NCBI GenBank assembly: GCA_009789175.1
Contig: CP046866.1
Span: 3,224,001-3,288,000, forward strand
DNA length: 64,000 nt
Origin: Salinibaculum litoreum
GTDB taxonomy: Archaea; Halobacteriota; Halobacteria; Halobacteriales; Haloarculaceae
Direction: 5' to 3'
In this document: one piece after another, positions 37,913 through 47,131 of the stretch
Layout of the letters: each line of letters begins with the position of its first letter
Numbering within the stretch: the first letter of the stretch is position 1
Notes under the pieces: model-generated
Told to the model about the DNA's origin: nothing
The model's database searches: none
Seen by the model: only the letters and a program-made list of their open reading frames with translations
Program-made: the position numbers and the translations under genes

Positions 37913-39789
37913 ACGCCCCAGAACAGGGCGATACCGAGCGTCGTCACGACGGCCAGCAACGCCTGTAGCGGGCCGCCGACACGCAGATAGTCGGTAAAGC
38001 GGTAGCCGCCGGGCCCGTAGACGAAGAGGTTCGTCTGGTAGCCAACGGGCGTCATAAACGCCGTCGAGGCGGCGAAGGTCACCGCGAGGACGAAAGAGAT
38101 CGGTCGGGCACCCAGTTGGACGGCAGTCTCGTAGGCGACCGGAATCATCAACACGACGCTGGCGTTGTTACTGATGACGTTGGTCAGGAGTGCAGTGACG
38201 ACGTACAGCAGGGCCAGAACCCCGATGGCGGGCAGGACGGTTCCCGACTGGACGACGAGGTCCGCAATCAGGGCCGCGCCGCCGGTGCGTTCGAGCGCGA
38301 TGCCAAGCGGGATGACGCCGGCGAGCAGGAAGACAACGTCCCACTGGACGGCGTCGTAGATTTCGGCGGGCTTGAGACAACCGGAGAGAACCATCCCGAG
38401 TGCGCCCGCGAGCGCGGCCGCGGCGATGTGGACCGGGGTCAGCGCCGCCCCGAGGACGACGGCGGCGACGATGCCGATGGCGACGGGTGTCTTCGACTCC
38501 CGGAAGTCCGGCCGTTCGACCTCCTGTGCGACGATGAAGTTGGGGTTGCTGTTGAGCCGGTCGATGCTCTCGGCGGGGCCCTGGACGAGCAGCGTGTCCC
38601 CGACCCGGAGGGTCACGTCGTCCATGCGCTGGCGGAAGAGTGCGTCGCCGCGACGGATAGCCAGCACTGTCGCGTCGTAGCGCTGCCGGAAGTTCGTGCT
38701 GGCGAGTGATTCACGGACGAGTTCCGACCCCGGTGCGACGACCACTTCGACGAGATTGTGCCGTTCGGACGGGGCCTCCAGTTCTTCGTCGGTGACTGCC
38801 GCCTCGGGGACGGAATCGAGGCCGTCGATGTCCAGCAGTTCGACCAGCGTATCCCGGTCTGTCCGGAGGGCGAATACGTCACCTGCCCGAATCGTCTTCG
38901 AGCCGAACGGCTCCATGAAGGTTCGCTCGCCGCGAATCATCTGGACGATGTCGATGTCGAGGTCGGTCTCTTGGAGCGCGTCAGCCACGGTCTGGCCGAC
39001 GATTGGCGAGTCGTCCCGGACGACCACCTCGGTGAGGTACTCGCTCATCCCGAACTCGTCGGTCAGCCCCGTCTCGGGTCTGATGCGGGCCGGCGTGAGC
39101 CAGCGCCCGACCGTCAGCAGGTAGGCTGCGCCGACGATGGTCACGAGAATCCCCAACTGCGTGAACTCGAACATCGAGAACCCCTCACCAGTGCCCTGGA
39201 GCGTCCCGAAGAGGTCGCTCGCGAGGATGTTCGTCGACGTGCCGATAAGCGTCAGCGTGCCGCCGAACATCGAGGCATAGGAGAGCGCGAGTAGCAGTTT
39301 CGAGGGGGAGTTTTTGCCGCGGTGGGCGAGGTCAGTGACCATCGGCAGGAGGATGGCGACGGCAGCGGTGTTGTTGATGAACCCGGACAGCGGGCTAACG
39401 ATACCGATGGTCGCCCCGAGCTGTCGACCTTCGCTGTCGCCAGTGATGCCGGCGACCCGGCGACCGAGTCGCTGGATGATACCGGTCCGCTGGACGCCAT
39501 CCGAGAGGATGAACATCGCCAGCACGGTGATGGTCGCGGTACTGGCAAAGCCCGAGAGACCGCTCTCTAATGCGTCGGAGAGCGGGCCGCCTTCCCCGCG
39601 GAGGATATACAGGGGTTCAGCGAGCAGACCGGCGTCGGCCAGTCCCTGCGATATGGGGTCGACCAGCACCAGCGTGACGAGGATGGCGATTGCGGTCACA
39701 TCGACCGGGACCGGCTCTGTCGCGAACAGCACCAGTGCCACGAGAATGAGCGCGAAGACGACGGCCATCGCTGGCGTGACTGGTGCCAT
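37909..39789 (-). CDS. SLC13/DASS family permease with two RCK_C domains
   Basis: A 626-residue membrane transporter of the divalent anion:sodium symporter family. An N-terminal set of helices (about 1-215) and a C-terminal set (about 440-626) flank two cytoplasmic TrkA_C (RCK_C) domains at about 245-330 and 345-430, the second including RHNLVEVVVAPGSEL. The hallmark SNNASV motif is present in the C-terminal half (LLTNVISNNASVVLMIP). The family imports sulfate, phosphate or dicarboxylates with Na+. The two RCK_C domains suggest ligand gating. The gene's stop overlaps that of the upstream convergent gene. Confidence 0.9.
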   Translation of the reverse strand: MAPVTPAMAVVFALILVALVLFATEPVPVDVTAIAILVTLVLVDPISQGLADAGLLAEPLYILRGEGGPLSDALESGLSGFASTATITVLAMFILSDGVQRTGIIQRLGRRVAGITGDSEGRQLGATIGIVSPLSGFINNTAAVAILLPMVTDLAHRGKNSPSKLLLALSYASMFGGTLTLIGTSTNILASDLFGTLQGTGEGFSMFEFTQLGILVTIVGAAYLLTVGRWLTPARIRPETGLTDEFGMSEYLTEVVVRDDSPIVGQTVADALQETDLDIDIVQMIRGERTFMEPFGSKTIRAGDVFALRTDRDTLVELLDIDGLDSVPEAAVTDEELEAPSERHNLVEVVVAPGSELVRESLASTNFRQRYDATVLAIRRGDALFRQRMDDVTLRVGDTLLVQGPAESIDRLNSNPNFIVAQEVERPDFRESKTPVAIGIVAAVVLGAALTPVHIAAAALAGALGMVLSGCLKPAEIYDAVQWDVVFLLAGVIPLGIALERTGGAALIADLVVQSGTVLPAIGVLALLYVVTALLTNVISNNASVVLMIPVAYETAVQLGARPISFVLAVTFAASTAFMTPVGYQTNLFVYGPGGYRFTDYLRVGGPLQALLAVVTTLGIALFWGV

Positions 39790-39832
39790 CAGCTACGTCA
39801 ACTCACGGCCGACAGAAAAAGGCTGACAGTCG

Positions 39833-41872
39833 TCACCGCTCGTCGTCGCGTAGCTCCATCCGACCGACGAGGTCGTAGGCGTCCGCGCCTTTCCGGATGC
39901 CATCGAGCAAGGCGAAGGCGTCGCCGGGCGAGAGGAAGTGGGTCGTGACAGCCCGGCCAAGCGGGGTCGGCTCCAGTCCGTCGATGAACTCGTACTCCAG
40001 TAGCTTGCCGAGAGCGTGTTTCGTGGGTACCTCGCCGACCATCGACTCGTTGAGGCGCTTGGCACCGCTGCCGGCGACGGTGACGTTCGCCAGCGTCTCC
40101 GCGACGGCTGCCGCTTCGTCGTAGCGGGTCGTCACCGACTCCATCTCGCCTTTGAGTAGCTTGAAGGCCACCTCGTCCTCGCTCATCTCCTGTGAGTTGT
40201 GGTAGTGGCCATCCGGCTCGACGAGGACGTAGACGGTCCCCTTGTCGTGGTAGTCGGGACGGCCGGCGCGGCCGAGCATCTGGTGGAACTCCTGGACGCT
40301 GAGCCACTCGATACCCATCGCCAGCGAGTCGAAGACTACCTGCGAAGCGGGGAAGTCCACTCCTGCGGCGAGTGCGGCCGTCGTCACCACTGCCGCGAGG
40401 TCCTGGTCGGCGAACTGCCCTTCGACGCGCTTGCGTCGCTTGTGGTCCAGCCCGGCGTGATACGGTGCGGAGTCGTAGGTCAGTTTCCGCGAGATTTCGT
40501 GACAGCGCCGCCGGGAGTTTGTGAAGATGATGGTCTGGCCACGATACCCCTTGCTCGATTTCGTGTCGAAGGCCCGTTTGACGAGCCTGTTCTCGATGTC
40601 TACTTTCTCGCGGCCGTCAGCGAATGTGACGTGGCGTTCGATGGGGACGGGTCGTTCCTCGAACTCGATGAGCGTCGCCTGCAGCGCGGCAGCGAGTTGC
40701 TCGGGGTTCCCGACGGTCGCAGAGAGATACACCCACTGGGTGTCGCCGGTACTCAACTGTCGGCAGTAGTATTTCAGCCGGGCGATGAGCCCGTCGAGCC
40801 GGTGGCCACGCTCGTCCTCACCGAGGGTGTGGACCTCGTCGATGACGACGGTGCCCACGTCGCCGATGTCCCGCCCCACGCGAAGCGCGTGGTCGATACC
40901 CTCGTAGGTGCCGACGACCACGTCGGCGTCGGGGTCGAACCGCTCGCCGTCGTCGTTGATGCGGCTGGCACCGACACGCAGGGTCACGTCCACGATGTCG
41001 CCGTAGCGCTCCTGGAACTCCTCGTATTTCTGGTTTGCCAGGGCCACGAGCGGGACCAGAAAGAGCAACTTTCCTTTTCCGTTGAGCGCGCGGTCGAGGC
41101 CGGCCATCTCGCCGACCAGCGTCTTGCCAGTCGCCGTCGCGCTGACGACGAGTTGGTCTTGCCCGTCGGTCGCACCGTTGGCGACAGCGAGACTCTGGAC
41201 CGGGAGCAGGGTGTCGAAGCGGGATTCGAGTTTCCCCTGAATGCCGGGATGAAGCGAAAGCTCCGATGTCGGGACGGGGTCGACATCCTCGACAGTGGCG
41301 CTGATTTCGTCGAACTTGGTCAGGTCGGGGTCGAGTTCTCCAGCGAGCAGGTTCTCGATGCGGTCGAGGTCCTGTACTTCGAGCAGCAGGTCCTCCAGAC
41401 GTGCGCGAGCATCGCCGGTGATGGCTCCGTGAAAGGCGAGTTCCCGGTCGAGTCGTTCGCGAGCACAGTCCGGACAGATCTGTTCGTCGTCGGCCTGAAT
41501 CGCCGTCTCGGAGGTGATCGGTGAGTACCGGCCAGCGCCGGCACAGGTACGACAGGTGCGGACGACCTTCGCCTCCAGTTGGTAGGCGTCGAGCATCGCC
41601 TGCAGGCGCTGGCGGCCCCCACGGGTCGTCTGCTCGGAGATGCGGATGCGCTTGGCGCGTCGGGCCAGTTCGACGAACTCGTCGGGGCTGCGAAGCTCCT
41701 CGCTCGACCCGTCGATGATGCGGAGCCGCGCTGGCCGCGGCCCAGCGTCGATGTCCTTGAGTTCGAGCCGGCCATGGAACACCCTCTCTCCGTCTCGCTG
41801 GACGACTACGCGGTAGTCGTCGCCGTCCTCGTGGAGAAACAGCGTGTCCACCCGTGTTACCTGCCGTGACAC
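39833..41872 (-). CDS. Ski2-like DEAD/DEAH helicase with N-terminal zinc finger
   Basis: A 679-residue superfamily 2 helicase. After an N-terminal beta-rich region, a CRTC...CPDC zinc finger lies at about 106-137. The core has Walker A ATATGKT (about 245-251), motif II DEVH (about 347-350), motif III SATVGNP, and motif VI QMLGRAGRP. The C-terminal part is a winged-helix and ratchet-like region. The arrangement resembles the archaeal ASH-Ski2 helicases that associate with RNase J and the exosome, and less so Hel308, which lacks the N-terminal finger. A role in RNA decay is inferred from the family. The gene is preceded by the SLC13 gene in the same direction, with a gap of 43 bases. Confidence 0.88.
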   Translation of the reverse strand: MSRQVTRVDTLFLHEDGDDYRVVVQRDGERVFHGRLELKDIDAGPRPARLRIIDGSSEELRSPDEFVELARRAKRIRISEQTTRGGRQRLQAMLDAYQLEAKVVRTCRTCAGAGRYSPITSETAIQADDEQICPDCARERLDRELAFHGAITGDARARLEDLLLEVQDLDRIENLLAGELDPDLTKFDEISATVEDVDPVPTSELSLHPGIQGKLESRFDTLLPVQSLAVANGATDGQDQLVVSATATGKTLVGEMAGLDRALNGKGKLLFLVPLVALANQKYEEFQERYGDIVDVTLRVGASRINDDGERFDPDADVVVGTYEGIDHALRVGRDIGDVGTVVIDEVHTLGEDERGHRLDGLIARLKYYCRQLSTGDTQWVYLSATVGNPEQLAAALQATLIEFEERPVPIERHVTFADGREKVDIENRLVKRAFDTKSSKGYRGQTIIFTNSRRRCHEISRKLTYDSAPYHAGLDHKRRKRVEGQFADQDLAAVVTTAALAAGVDFPASQVVFDSLAMGIEWLSVQEFHQMLGRAGRPDYHDKGTVYVLVEPDGHYHNSQEMSEDEVAFKLLKGEMESVTTRYDEAAAVAETLANVTVAGSGAKRLNESMVGEVPTKHALGKLLEYEFIDGLEPTPLGRAVTTHFLSPGDAFALLDGIRKGADAYDLVGRMELRDDER

Positions 41873-42184
41873 GCGTAGTGATACGGCAGGGGCAGTACTT
41901 CAGTTGCTCGGAGCAGCCCCATCACAAGCGAGAGAGCGATGGATGGAAACATCCAGCCGAAAAGAAATGATGAGACGTTCCCCCTCCACCCGTCGGGCAA
42001 CGGCTAACTACCAGTGCAGAGGCGTTGGAACGAGTGCCACCCCGACTCGACAGACATGCCACTCCTGCATTGTAAGTCGGTCTATAATACCACATCCCAG
42101 TATCTGACACCGCGTTAAGCGGTCTTTACACCTTCTCCCACACTGTTGTGTTGGTACAGCCAAATAGAGTCACAGTCGACGGTA
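41873..42184. other. Intergenic stretch with a repeat end
   Basis: A 312-base region between the helicase start and the cupin stop. No gene is credible on either strand. AT-rich stretches near 42070-42080 (TCTATAATACC) might be a promoter. The right edge carries the solo repeat end fused to the cupin stop (42172-42187). No second end of an inverted repeat was found. Confidence 0.45.
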
Positions 42185-42187
42185 TCA
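42172..42187 (-). repeat. Stop-codon repeat motif, single end (G)
   Basis: On the minus strand the cupin TGA continues as TGATACCGTCGACTGTG, a divergent form of the family end TGATACTGTCGGCTGTA (42187-42172 on the plus strand). No partner end is present within 150 bases. Confidence 0.45.
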
Positions 42188-42610
42188 GTCCTTGACCAGT
42201 TGAATCTCGTCGTCGCCTGTCGGCACCGCACAGAGAAACGCGCCTTCCTCGTCACTGTCGTTGCGGTACCAGTGGACCGCACCCGCTGGGATGTGGATGA
42301 CGTCGCCGGCGCTGACGGCGAACTCGTTGCTCTCGTCGCCAGCGTTGTTGGTCGTTCGACTCGCGTCTGGCGCATCCTCGATGCCGACGACGTACTCTCC
42401 GGAGAGGACGTATTGTTCGTGTTCTACCTCGTTCGTGTGTTCTGGCACGTCGCCGCCGGGCGCGAGCGTGAATCGACGGAGAGCGACGTTTGGTGCACCG
42501 TGGTCCTCGTTCAACAGGATACCTTTCCGCAGTCCCTCGGCAGCGTCGACGGGTTCGTAGGTCACGTCCTCGTGGTGCCGGATGAGCGGACGAGTCTCGG
42601 TGTCACTCAT
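42185..42610 (-). CDS. Single-domain cupin protein
   Basis: A 141-residue cupin. The first cupin motif spans GGDVPEHTNEVEHEQYVLSGE (about 53-73) with metal-ligand candidates His58 and His64, and the second is GDVIHIPAGAVHWYRN (about 105-120) with His115. The family covers oxygenases, isomerases and sensors; the function is unknown. ATG 42610 is preferred to the GTG two codons upstream. The stop carries the repeat motif noted above. The neighbours are unrelated (helicase and tRNA-His). Confidence 0.82.
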   Translation of the reverse strand: MSDTETRPLIRHHEDVTYEPVDAAEGLRKGILLNEDHGAPNVALRRFTLAPGGDVPEHTNEVEHEQYVLSGEYVVGIEDAPDASRTTNNAGDESNEFAVSAGDVIHIPAGAVHWYRNDSDEEGAFLCAVPTGDDEIQLVKD

Positions 42611-42787
42611 ACCCACTCGTTGGCCGTCTCCGGACTAAGGGATGTCGCTGCCCGCTGGCATCCTGCGTGCCTGCCTCTGACAGTTGAGATGTGCTGGAGT
42701 CGCTGCTTTAGTGGACCGCCCCGTCGAATCGGGCTGTGGCCGACGCTGTCGGCTATCAGTGCGTCTGACGCATTCGCCGAAAAGAGG

Positions 42788-42859
42788 TCCGGGCGCGGGA
42801 ATTGAACCCACGTCTCAGCCCCCACAAGGCTGAAGGATACCACTACCCCAGCCCGGACA
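42788..42859 (-). tRNA. trnH: tRNA-His (GTG)
   Basis: A 72-base tRNA with the anticodon loop TTGTGGG (anticodon GTG) closed by CAGCC/GGCTG. The acceptor shows the extra 5' G opposite a 3' C typical of tRNA-His. The T arm GTGGG-TTCAATT-CCCGC is canonical. CCA is not encoded. Confidence 0.93.
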
Positions 42860-42986
42860 CGCTGAGGCGCATCGCAATCTACGATAGTCGGACGTGAAAT
42901 ACGTTACGACTCCCAGACGGCGGCGTCACGCACTCACACACGCTTCCGGGGAGTTTTTGCCGAGGGCCAGCCTAGAGCAGACAAGC

Positions 42987-43442
42987 GTGGCCATCACGGA
43001 CAAGATATACATCAAGAACCACCAGCAGATCGTCTCACAACTGGAGACATCGTTCCCGAAGAGTGCCTTTTCGGGGGCAACGCTCGATATCCTCTTCCAG
43101 GGAGAGGCACTTGCGAAACTCGACGATACGACCCAGGACCGCGTGTTGGACTTCGCCGAGGATTTCCTCGACTGTAGCTGTGAGGCCAACCCTCACTGTG
43201 GCTGTGCCGAAGAGAAGTTCGTCCGCTACTTGCTCGAACTCCGCGAGCAGGGGCTCGGCCCCGACGCCATCGTCGACGTGATGGGCGACGACTACATGCT
43301 GTATGCGTACCCTGGCGACGTGCTCTCCTTTCTGGACAGCAGCGTCCGCACGCTGGAGGCAGCCGAGACGCTGGCGGATGTAGAAGGCCACACTGAGTCT
43401 GCAACACAGGCTCGACAACTCAGAGAAAATCTCGTCAGATAG
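42987..43442 (+). CDS. DUF5814-like protein with cysteine cluster
   Basis: A 151-residue protein. The start is taken as GTG 42987 (reading MAITDKIYIKNHQQ), with a TTTTTG box about 30 bases upstream; the ATG at 42894 would give an unlikely basic leader next to tRNA-His. The central cluster CSCEANPHCGCAEEKF (about 62-77) may bind zinc, and the C-terminal LYAYPGDVLSFLD matches domains called DUF5814. The role is unknown; it may act with nucleic acids. Confidence 0.72.
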   Translation: MAITDKIYIKNHQQIVSQLETSFPKSAFSGATLDILFQGEALAKLDDTTQDRVLDFAEDFLDCSCEANPHCGCAEEKFVRYLLELREQGLGPDAIVDVMGDDYMLYAYPGDVLSFLDSSVRTLEAAETLADVEGHTESATQARQLRENLVR

Positions 43443-43467
43443 CGAGAGGCCACAGGTCGTCGCGGAC

Positions 43468-43914
43468 TCAGAACTGGGATTCGTCGAAGCTGGAGCCGAT
43501 ACGATACGAGGGCTCGCCTTCTTCCTCTTCACCGTCTAAATCTTCGAGTTGGACGACATCTTCCTGGTCGGCCTCGTCGAGTTCCTGCCGGAGTTTCGTG
43601 ACGTAGCGTTTGTGTTCTTCGAGCTGTTCGCGGAGGTGCTCGGCCTCCAGTTCCAGCCGCTCGTGTTCGCGGACGAAACTCTTGGGTACCTCGACTTTCG
43701 GCGGGAAGCTCTCCGTGCTCTCCGTCGAGTTGCTGGACTCGCTGATTTCGTGTTCTGGGACGACCTCGACCTGACCGTCGTGGGCAACGAGCATGTCCAC
43801 GTAGTCCCGGAAGACGGCAGACAGCGAGATGTCACGCTCCTCCGCGATGTCCCGGAGTGTCTCGAATTTCTCCTGGCTCACGCGGAAGGAGATTGTCTTG
43901 TTTTTGTTGCCCAT
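43468..43914 (-). CDS. Ribbon-helix-helix protein with C-terminal coiled coil
   Basis: A 148-residue protein. Residues 1-45 are a CopG/MetJ-like ribbon-helix-helix (KTISFRVSQEKFETLRDIAEERDISLSAVFRDYVDML), a dimeric DNA-binding fold. Residues 80-115 are an amphipathic helix likely to coil (EHERLELEAEHLREQLEEHKRYVTKLRQELDEA), and the tail is Asp/Glu-rich. ATG 43914 is chosen over 43953 because of a TATA-like box (TTAAGTAGG on the minus strand, about 43941-43949). It may be a repressor or a chromosome-associated protein. It lies just downstream of the rpa3-rpap3 pair on the same strand. Confidence 0.78.
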   Translation of the reverse strand: MGNKNKTISFRVSQEKFETLRDIAEERDISLSAVFRDYVDMLVAHDGQVEVVPEHEISESSNSTESTESFPPKVEVPKSFVREHERLELEAEHLREQLEEHKRYVTKLRQELDEADQEDVVQLEDLDGEEEEGEPSYRIGSSFDESQF

Positions 43915-44063
43915 CGCTCTAGCCTTACGTTCGGTTTCGCTCCTACTTAACAATTTGTCAGACGTTCATACGCTTAGCGCTGTGTGGAAAAAAATGTGGT
44001 GGCGACGAGGCTGGTTTCGTGATGCCGCGTCGGCAGGCGACGAGTGGTGTCGTGTGAGTGGCG

Positions 44064-44660
44064 TTAGTCGGCGCTGGCCTCGGCCTGTTCGGCTTCGAGG
44101 CTTTCCAGTGCCTCTTCGACCATGCGCTTGTAGCCGGTGACACCCTCGTCGTACTGCTCGCGGGCCATCTCGACGTACTCGTCGGTGCTGTCCCCTCCCA
44201 CGCGCTGGATGCGCTCGATAGTCCGCTCGGCGGTCTCGACAACCCACCGGTCACGCGTTGCCTCGTCGACGAGGTTGATGGATTCGGGTCGGACGGAGAC
44301 GTTTACCTCGCCCTCTTCGGTCTCGTAGGTGCGTGGCTTGCCCACGACGGCGACGTAGGCAGGCGGTTCGAGTTCCCGCAGCATCGAGGCGGCATCGGGC
44401 TGGTACTGGCCGGCGTAGGTGAAGAAGGTGTCACCGTTGGGGTCGACGACCCGTCCCTGCCAGTATTCGGAGTCCTCGCCGACGTCCTCGGTTTCGGTGA
44501 GCGTGCCGACCAGGAACACCCGGTTGGCACGCTGGCCCGTCGGCAGGAGGACGTAGACGGGGGCGCGCTCGTCGTCGGACTCTTTGAACGTGTAGGTGGC
44601 GTCGTTGAACTCGCGTGCGAAGACGCGGCGGGCGACTTCGCGGGTTGGTGTGGATGACAT
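44064..44660 (-). CDS. rpap3: RPA-associated protein Rpap3
   Basis: A 198-residue partner of replication protein A in haloarchaea. It contains a beta-rich OB-like region (about 1-115, FLVGTLTE, YWQGRVVDPNGDTFFTYAG) and a C-terminal helical part with acidic stretches. In Haloferax the rpa3-rpap3 operon encodes a single-stranded DNA-binding complex needed for replication and repair, which fits this pair. The start ATG 44660 directly abuts the rpa3 stop at 44661-44663, so translation is coupled. Confidence 0.88.
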   Translation of the reverse strand: MSSTPTREVARRVFAREFNDATYTFKESDDERAPVYVLLPTGQRANRVFLVGTLTETEDVGEDSEYWQGRVVDPNGDTFFTYAGQYQPDAASMLRELEPPAYVAVVGKPRTYETEEGEVNVSVRPESINLVDEATRDRWVVETAERTIERIQRVGGDSTDEYVEMAREQYDEGVTGYKRMVEEALESLEAEQAEASAD

Positions 44661-45599
44661 TTATATCGACCTCGCTTTGATGAGGGCACTTTCAGGGTCG
44701 GCCGGGTCGGTCAGCTGTGCCATCTCGTTGACCAGCACGTAGCGGCCAAGCGTCGGGCCGCGCACGCGGTAGTACCGCCCCAGCGTCTTCTCGCGCATCT
44801 CGTCGGCCACGACGGAGGTATCGAGTGCGTCCATGGCCATCTCCTTTGCTTCCTCTAGTTCGATGCCGGTCAGTTCCTCGGTGGCTTCCTGGTCGAAGAT
44901 GACCTCGTGTACATCCTCGCCGTCGTCGATGACGCCCTTGATGCGGAGGTCGAACTCGCCTTCGACTTCGCCGTGTTCGGAACAGCGGCCGTTCTGGAGG
45001 ACGCGGGTACAGTCCTCCTCGGGACAGCGCTTGATGAGCCCGGAGCCCGATTGGATGTCCACCAGCGCGCCCTCGACCTCTACGGAGTCATCGCCGACCT
45101 CGATGTCCTCGTCGACGTCTTCGATTGTGGTCGTCCGGTTGAGTTTCACGGAAAAACGACCCTGGTATTCGTCGGTGACAACGTTTCGAAGGCTGTAGAC
45201 GGCTCCCGCTTCGAGGTCCTGAAGGTCGGATTTCGACCACTTGGTGAACTTGACTGTCCCGGTCTCGTCACCGAGCAGGCCGACCTGTGCGACGGCGTCG
45301 CTCTGGGCATCCCAGAGTTCGACGACTTTCGCCGTGATGTCTATCCACTCTTCGGCGGCGTCGATGTCCGCGACCTGCTTGGTCTCGTTGCCACCGCCAC
45401 CCATCAAGTCGTCGCGGTCCATTCCCGCTTCGTCGAGGTAGGTGTTGGTGACGCTGCGGCGTGCCTCGCTGACGGGGACCTGATACTCGTCGACGAGCGT
45501 CTCTAATCGCTCCTCGATTTCGTCGACGGTCACGTCGAGGCGGTCTGAAAACTGGTCGTGTATCTCTTCGGCGTGGGTACGCAAATCTGTCTCACTCAT
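44661..45599 (-). CDS. rpa3: Single-stranded DNA-binding protein Rpa3
   Basis: A 312-residue RPA subunit that coats single-stranded DNA. The order is a helical N-terminus (about 1-75), an OB fold (about 80-185, EEWIDITAKVVELWD and VGLLGDETGTVKFTKW), and a zinc finger CPEEDC...CSEH (about 194-212) joined to a second OB-like region. Two start codons are possible (ATG 45605 and 45599); the inner one gives MSETDLRTHA. A TATA box (TTTTTATACC on the minus strand, about 45659-45668) lies upstream. The gene is paired with rpap3 and is divergent from the small gene at 45750. Confidence 0.92.
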   Translation of the reverse strand: MSETDLRTHAEEIHDQFSDRLDVTVDEIEERLETLVDEYQVPVSEARRSVTNTYLDEAGMDRDDLMGGGGNETKQVADIDAAEEWIDITAKVVELWDAQSDAVAQVGLLGDETGTVKFTKWSKSDLQDLEAGAVYSLRNVVTDEYQGRFSVKLNRTTTIEDVDEDIEVGDDSVEVEGALVDIQSGSGLIKRCPEEDCTRVLQNGRCSEHGEVEGEFDLRIKGVIDDGEDVHEVIFDQEATEELTGIELEEAKEMAMDALDTSVVADEMREKTLGRYYRVRGPTLGRYVLVNEMAQLTDPADPESALIKARSI

Positions 45600-45749
45600 G
45601 GGCATTCACTGTCTCCGCGTTGTTTTCGATGGGAGACATACGCTGTTTGGTTCCCCCCGGTATAAAAAGTTCCGTAGGCGGGGTGAAAGTGAACGGACCG
45701 GCGGAGGCCTCGGCGACGGGATTTTGAGGCCGCTCGTCCAACGGAACGT

Positions 45750-46037
45750 ATGACCGACCCGGACAGGCTGGCTCGCTTCCTCCGGAGCACGCTCCAGAAC
45801 GCGGGTCGACAGTACGAGGAGGCCCGCCGCGCTTACGGGAGCGCACGCGAGAGCGCGCTCGCGGACCTCCCGACTGACGACGAGGGCCGTGCGAAGCTCG
45901 TCTGTCGCCGCTACGCCGACCGACGTGCAGTGCCCCTCGATGGCGAGGGGCGGCCGGCCTGCTACGACGCCGACCATCCCGACTGTCAGGGCTGTGCCGA
46001 GGATGTCCGCGCCGGCCGGGTCGAGACGTGGGAGTGA
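45750..46037 (+). CDS. Small conserved haloarchaeal protein, unknown function
   Basis: A 95-residue acidic protein with a helical N-terminal part (LARFLRSTLQNAGRQYEEARRAYGSAR) and a C-terminal part with three cysteines (VCRR, ACYDADHPDCQGC), possibly a small metal site. A TATA-like ATTTTGAG (about 45721-45728) lies about 25 bases before the ATG. It is divergent from rpa3 and lies 46 bases before manC, so it could be transcribed with the latter, although manC has its own box. Confidence 0.7.
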   Translation: MTDPDRLARFLRSTLQNAGRQYEEARRAYGSARESALADLPTDDEGRAKLVCRRYADRRAVPLDGEGRPACYDADHPDCQGCAEDVRAGRVETWE

Positions 46038-46083
46038 CACGGACCGGACACGGATTTTAGTGGCCTCTGTCCCTCGTGTGGAT

Positions 46084-47073
46084 ATGGACCGCCCGCTCGT
46101 CGCGCTCGTCCTCGCTGGTGGGACGGGGACGCGACTCTACCCTGCCAGTCGCCCGGACCGGCCCAAACAGCTCTGGGCTGTCGGTGGCGACCGCTCGCTG
46201 CTCGCGGAGACGGTCGACCGTGCGGCCTTCGCTGATGAGACCTACGTCCTCACTCGCCCGGACTACGCTGACGCCGTACGCGAGCACGCGCCCACGGCTG
46301 CCGTCCTGACCGAACCCGGACCCAAAGACACCGGGCCGGCGCTGGTGTACGCAGCCCACCGTATCCGCGAGCAGGTCGGCGACTGTGTCATTCTCGCGTT
46401 GCCCAGCGACCACCACATCGAGGGCGACTTCGCAGACACCGCCGGGAGGGCGGCACGCACAGCCCTCGACGGCGGTCTCGTCACCGTCGGTGTCGAACCA
46501 ACCCGTCCTGCGACGGGATACGGATACATCGACCCCGCAGGCGACCCTTCGGCTGGGGCCGTTCCCGTCGCCGAGTTCGTCGAGAAACCCGACGAGGAGG
46601 CCGCACAGCGCTACGTCGAGGCTGGCTATCTCTGGAACGCCGGCATCTTCGCGTGGACGCCGGATGCGTTGCTGGCGGCCGCCCGCGACTCGCCGCTGGC
46701 CCCGCTCGTGTCGGCGCTGGCTGCTGGTGACCCCGCAGACGGCTTCGCGGCCATCGATGCGGTCAGCATCGATTACGCCGTCCTCGAACGCGCGACGGAT
46801 GTGTCGGTCGTCACGGCGGGATTCGAGTGGGATGACCTCGGTTCGTGGGACGCTGTCGGCCGCCTCCTCGACTCTGACGCGGCGGGCAACGCTGTTCTGG
46901 GCGATGCTGTGACCGTCGACGCGAGCAACTGTGTCCTCGCCTCGGACGGCCACGTCGCCGCGGTTGGTGTCGAGGACCTCGTCGTCGCCAGCTACGGCGG
47001 CCGAACGCTCGTCGTGCCACGCGAGCAGGCCCAGCGCGTTCGCGAAGTGGTCGCTCGTCTCGACGGGGCGTGA
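46084..47073 (+). CDS. manC: Mannose-1-phosphate guanylyltransferase
   Basis: A 329-residue GDP-mannose pyrophosphorylase. The signature LVLAGGTGTRLYPASRPDRPKQL (about 7-29) has the nucleotide-binding Gly-rich loop, and LPSDHHI (about 110) and EFVEKPDEEAA (about 165) mark the sugar site. It lacks the isomerase domain of bifunctional ManC, so it is the guanylyltransferase only. A TATA-like ATTTTAG (about 46054-46060) sits about 25 bases before ATG 46084, and the longer frame from 45889 overlaps the upstream gene. GDP-mannose would feed protein glycosylation. Confidence 0.88.
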   Translation: MDRPLVALVLAGGTGTRLYPASRPDRPKQLWAVGGDRSLLAETVDRAAFADETYVLTRPDYADAVREHAPTAAVLTEPGPKDTGPALVYAAHRIREQVGDCVILALPSDHHIEGDFADTAGRAARTALDGGLVTVGVEPTRPATGYGYIDPAGDPSAGAVPVAEFVEKPDEEAAQRYVEAGYLWNAGIFAWTPDALLAAARDSPLAPLVSALAAGDPADGFAAIDAVSIDYAVLERATDVSVVTAGFEWDDLGSWDAVGRLLDSDAAGNAVLGDAVTVDASNCVLASDGHVAAVGVEDLVVASYGGRTLVVPREQAQRVREVVARLDGA

Positions 47074-47131
47074 GGGGTGTCATTCTCATAATTGAGAAAA
47101 GCCTATATCCCGGCCAGTTCAAACCCCTACG

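Noticed and set aside
40199-41524. 441-residue plus-strand ORF opposite the helicase
   Set aside because: Antisense shadow; the helicase on the other strand has all motifs intact.
42880-42910. TAGTCGGACGTGAAATACGTTACGAC near tRNA-His as a degraded copy of element D (first 20 bases considered)
   Set aside because: The partial match to the D end lacks the ATACTG start and a partner end; too weak to list.
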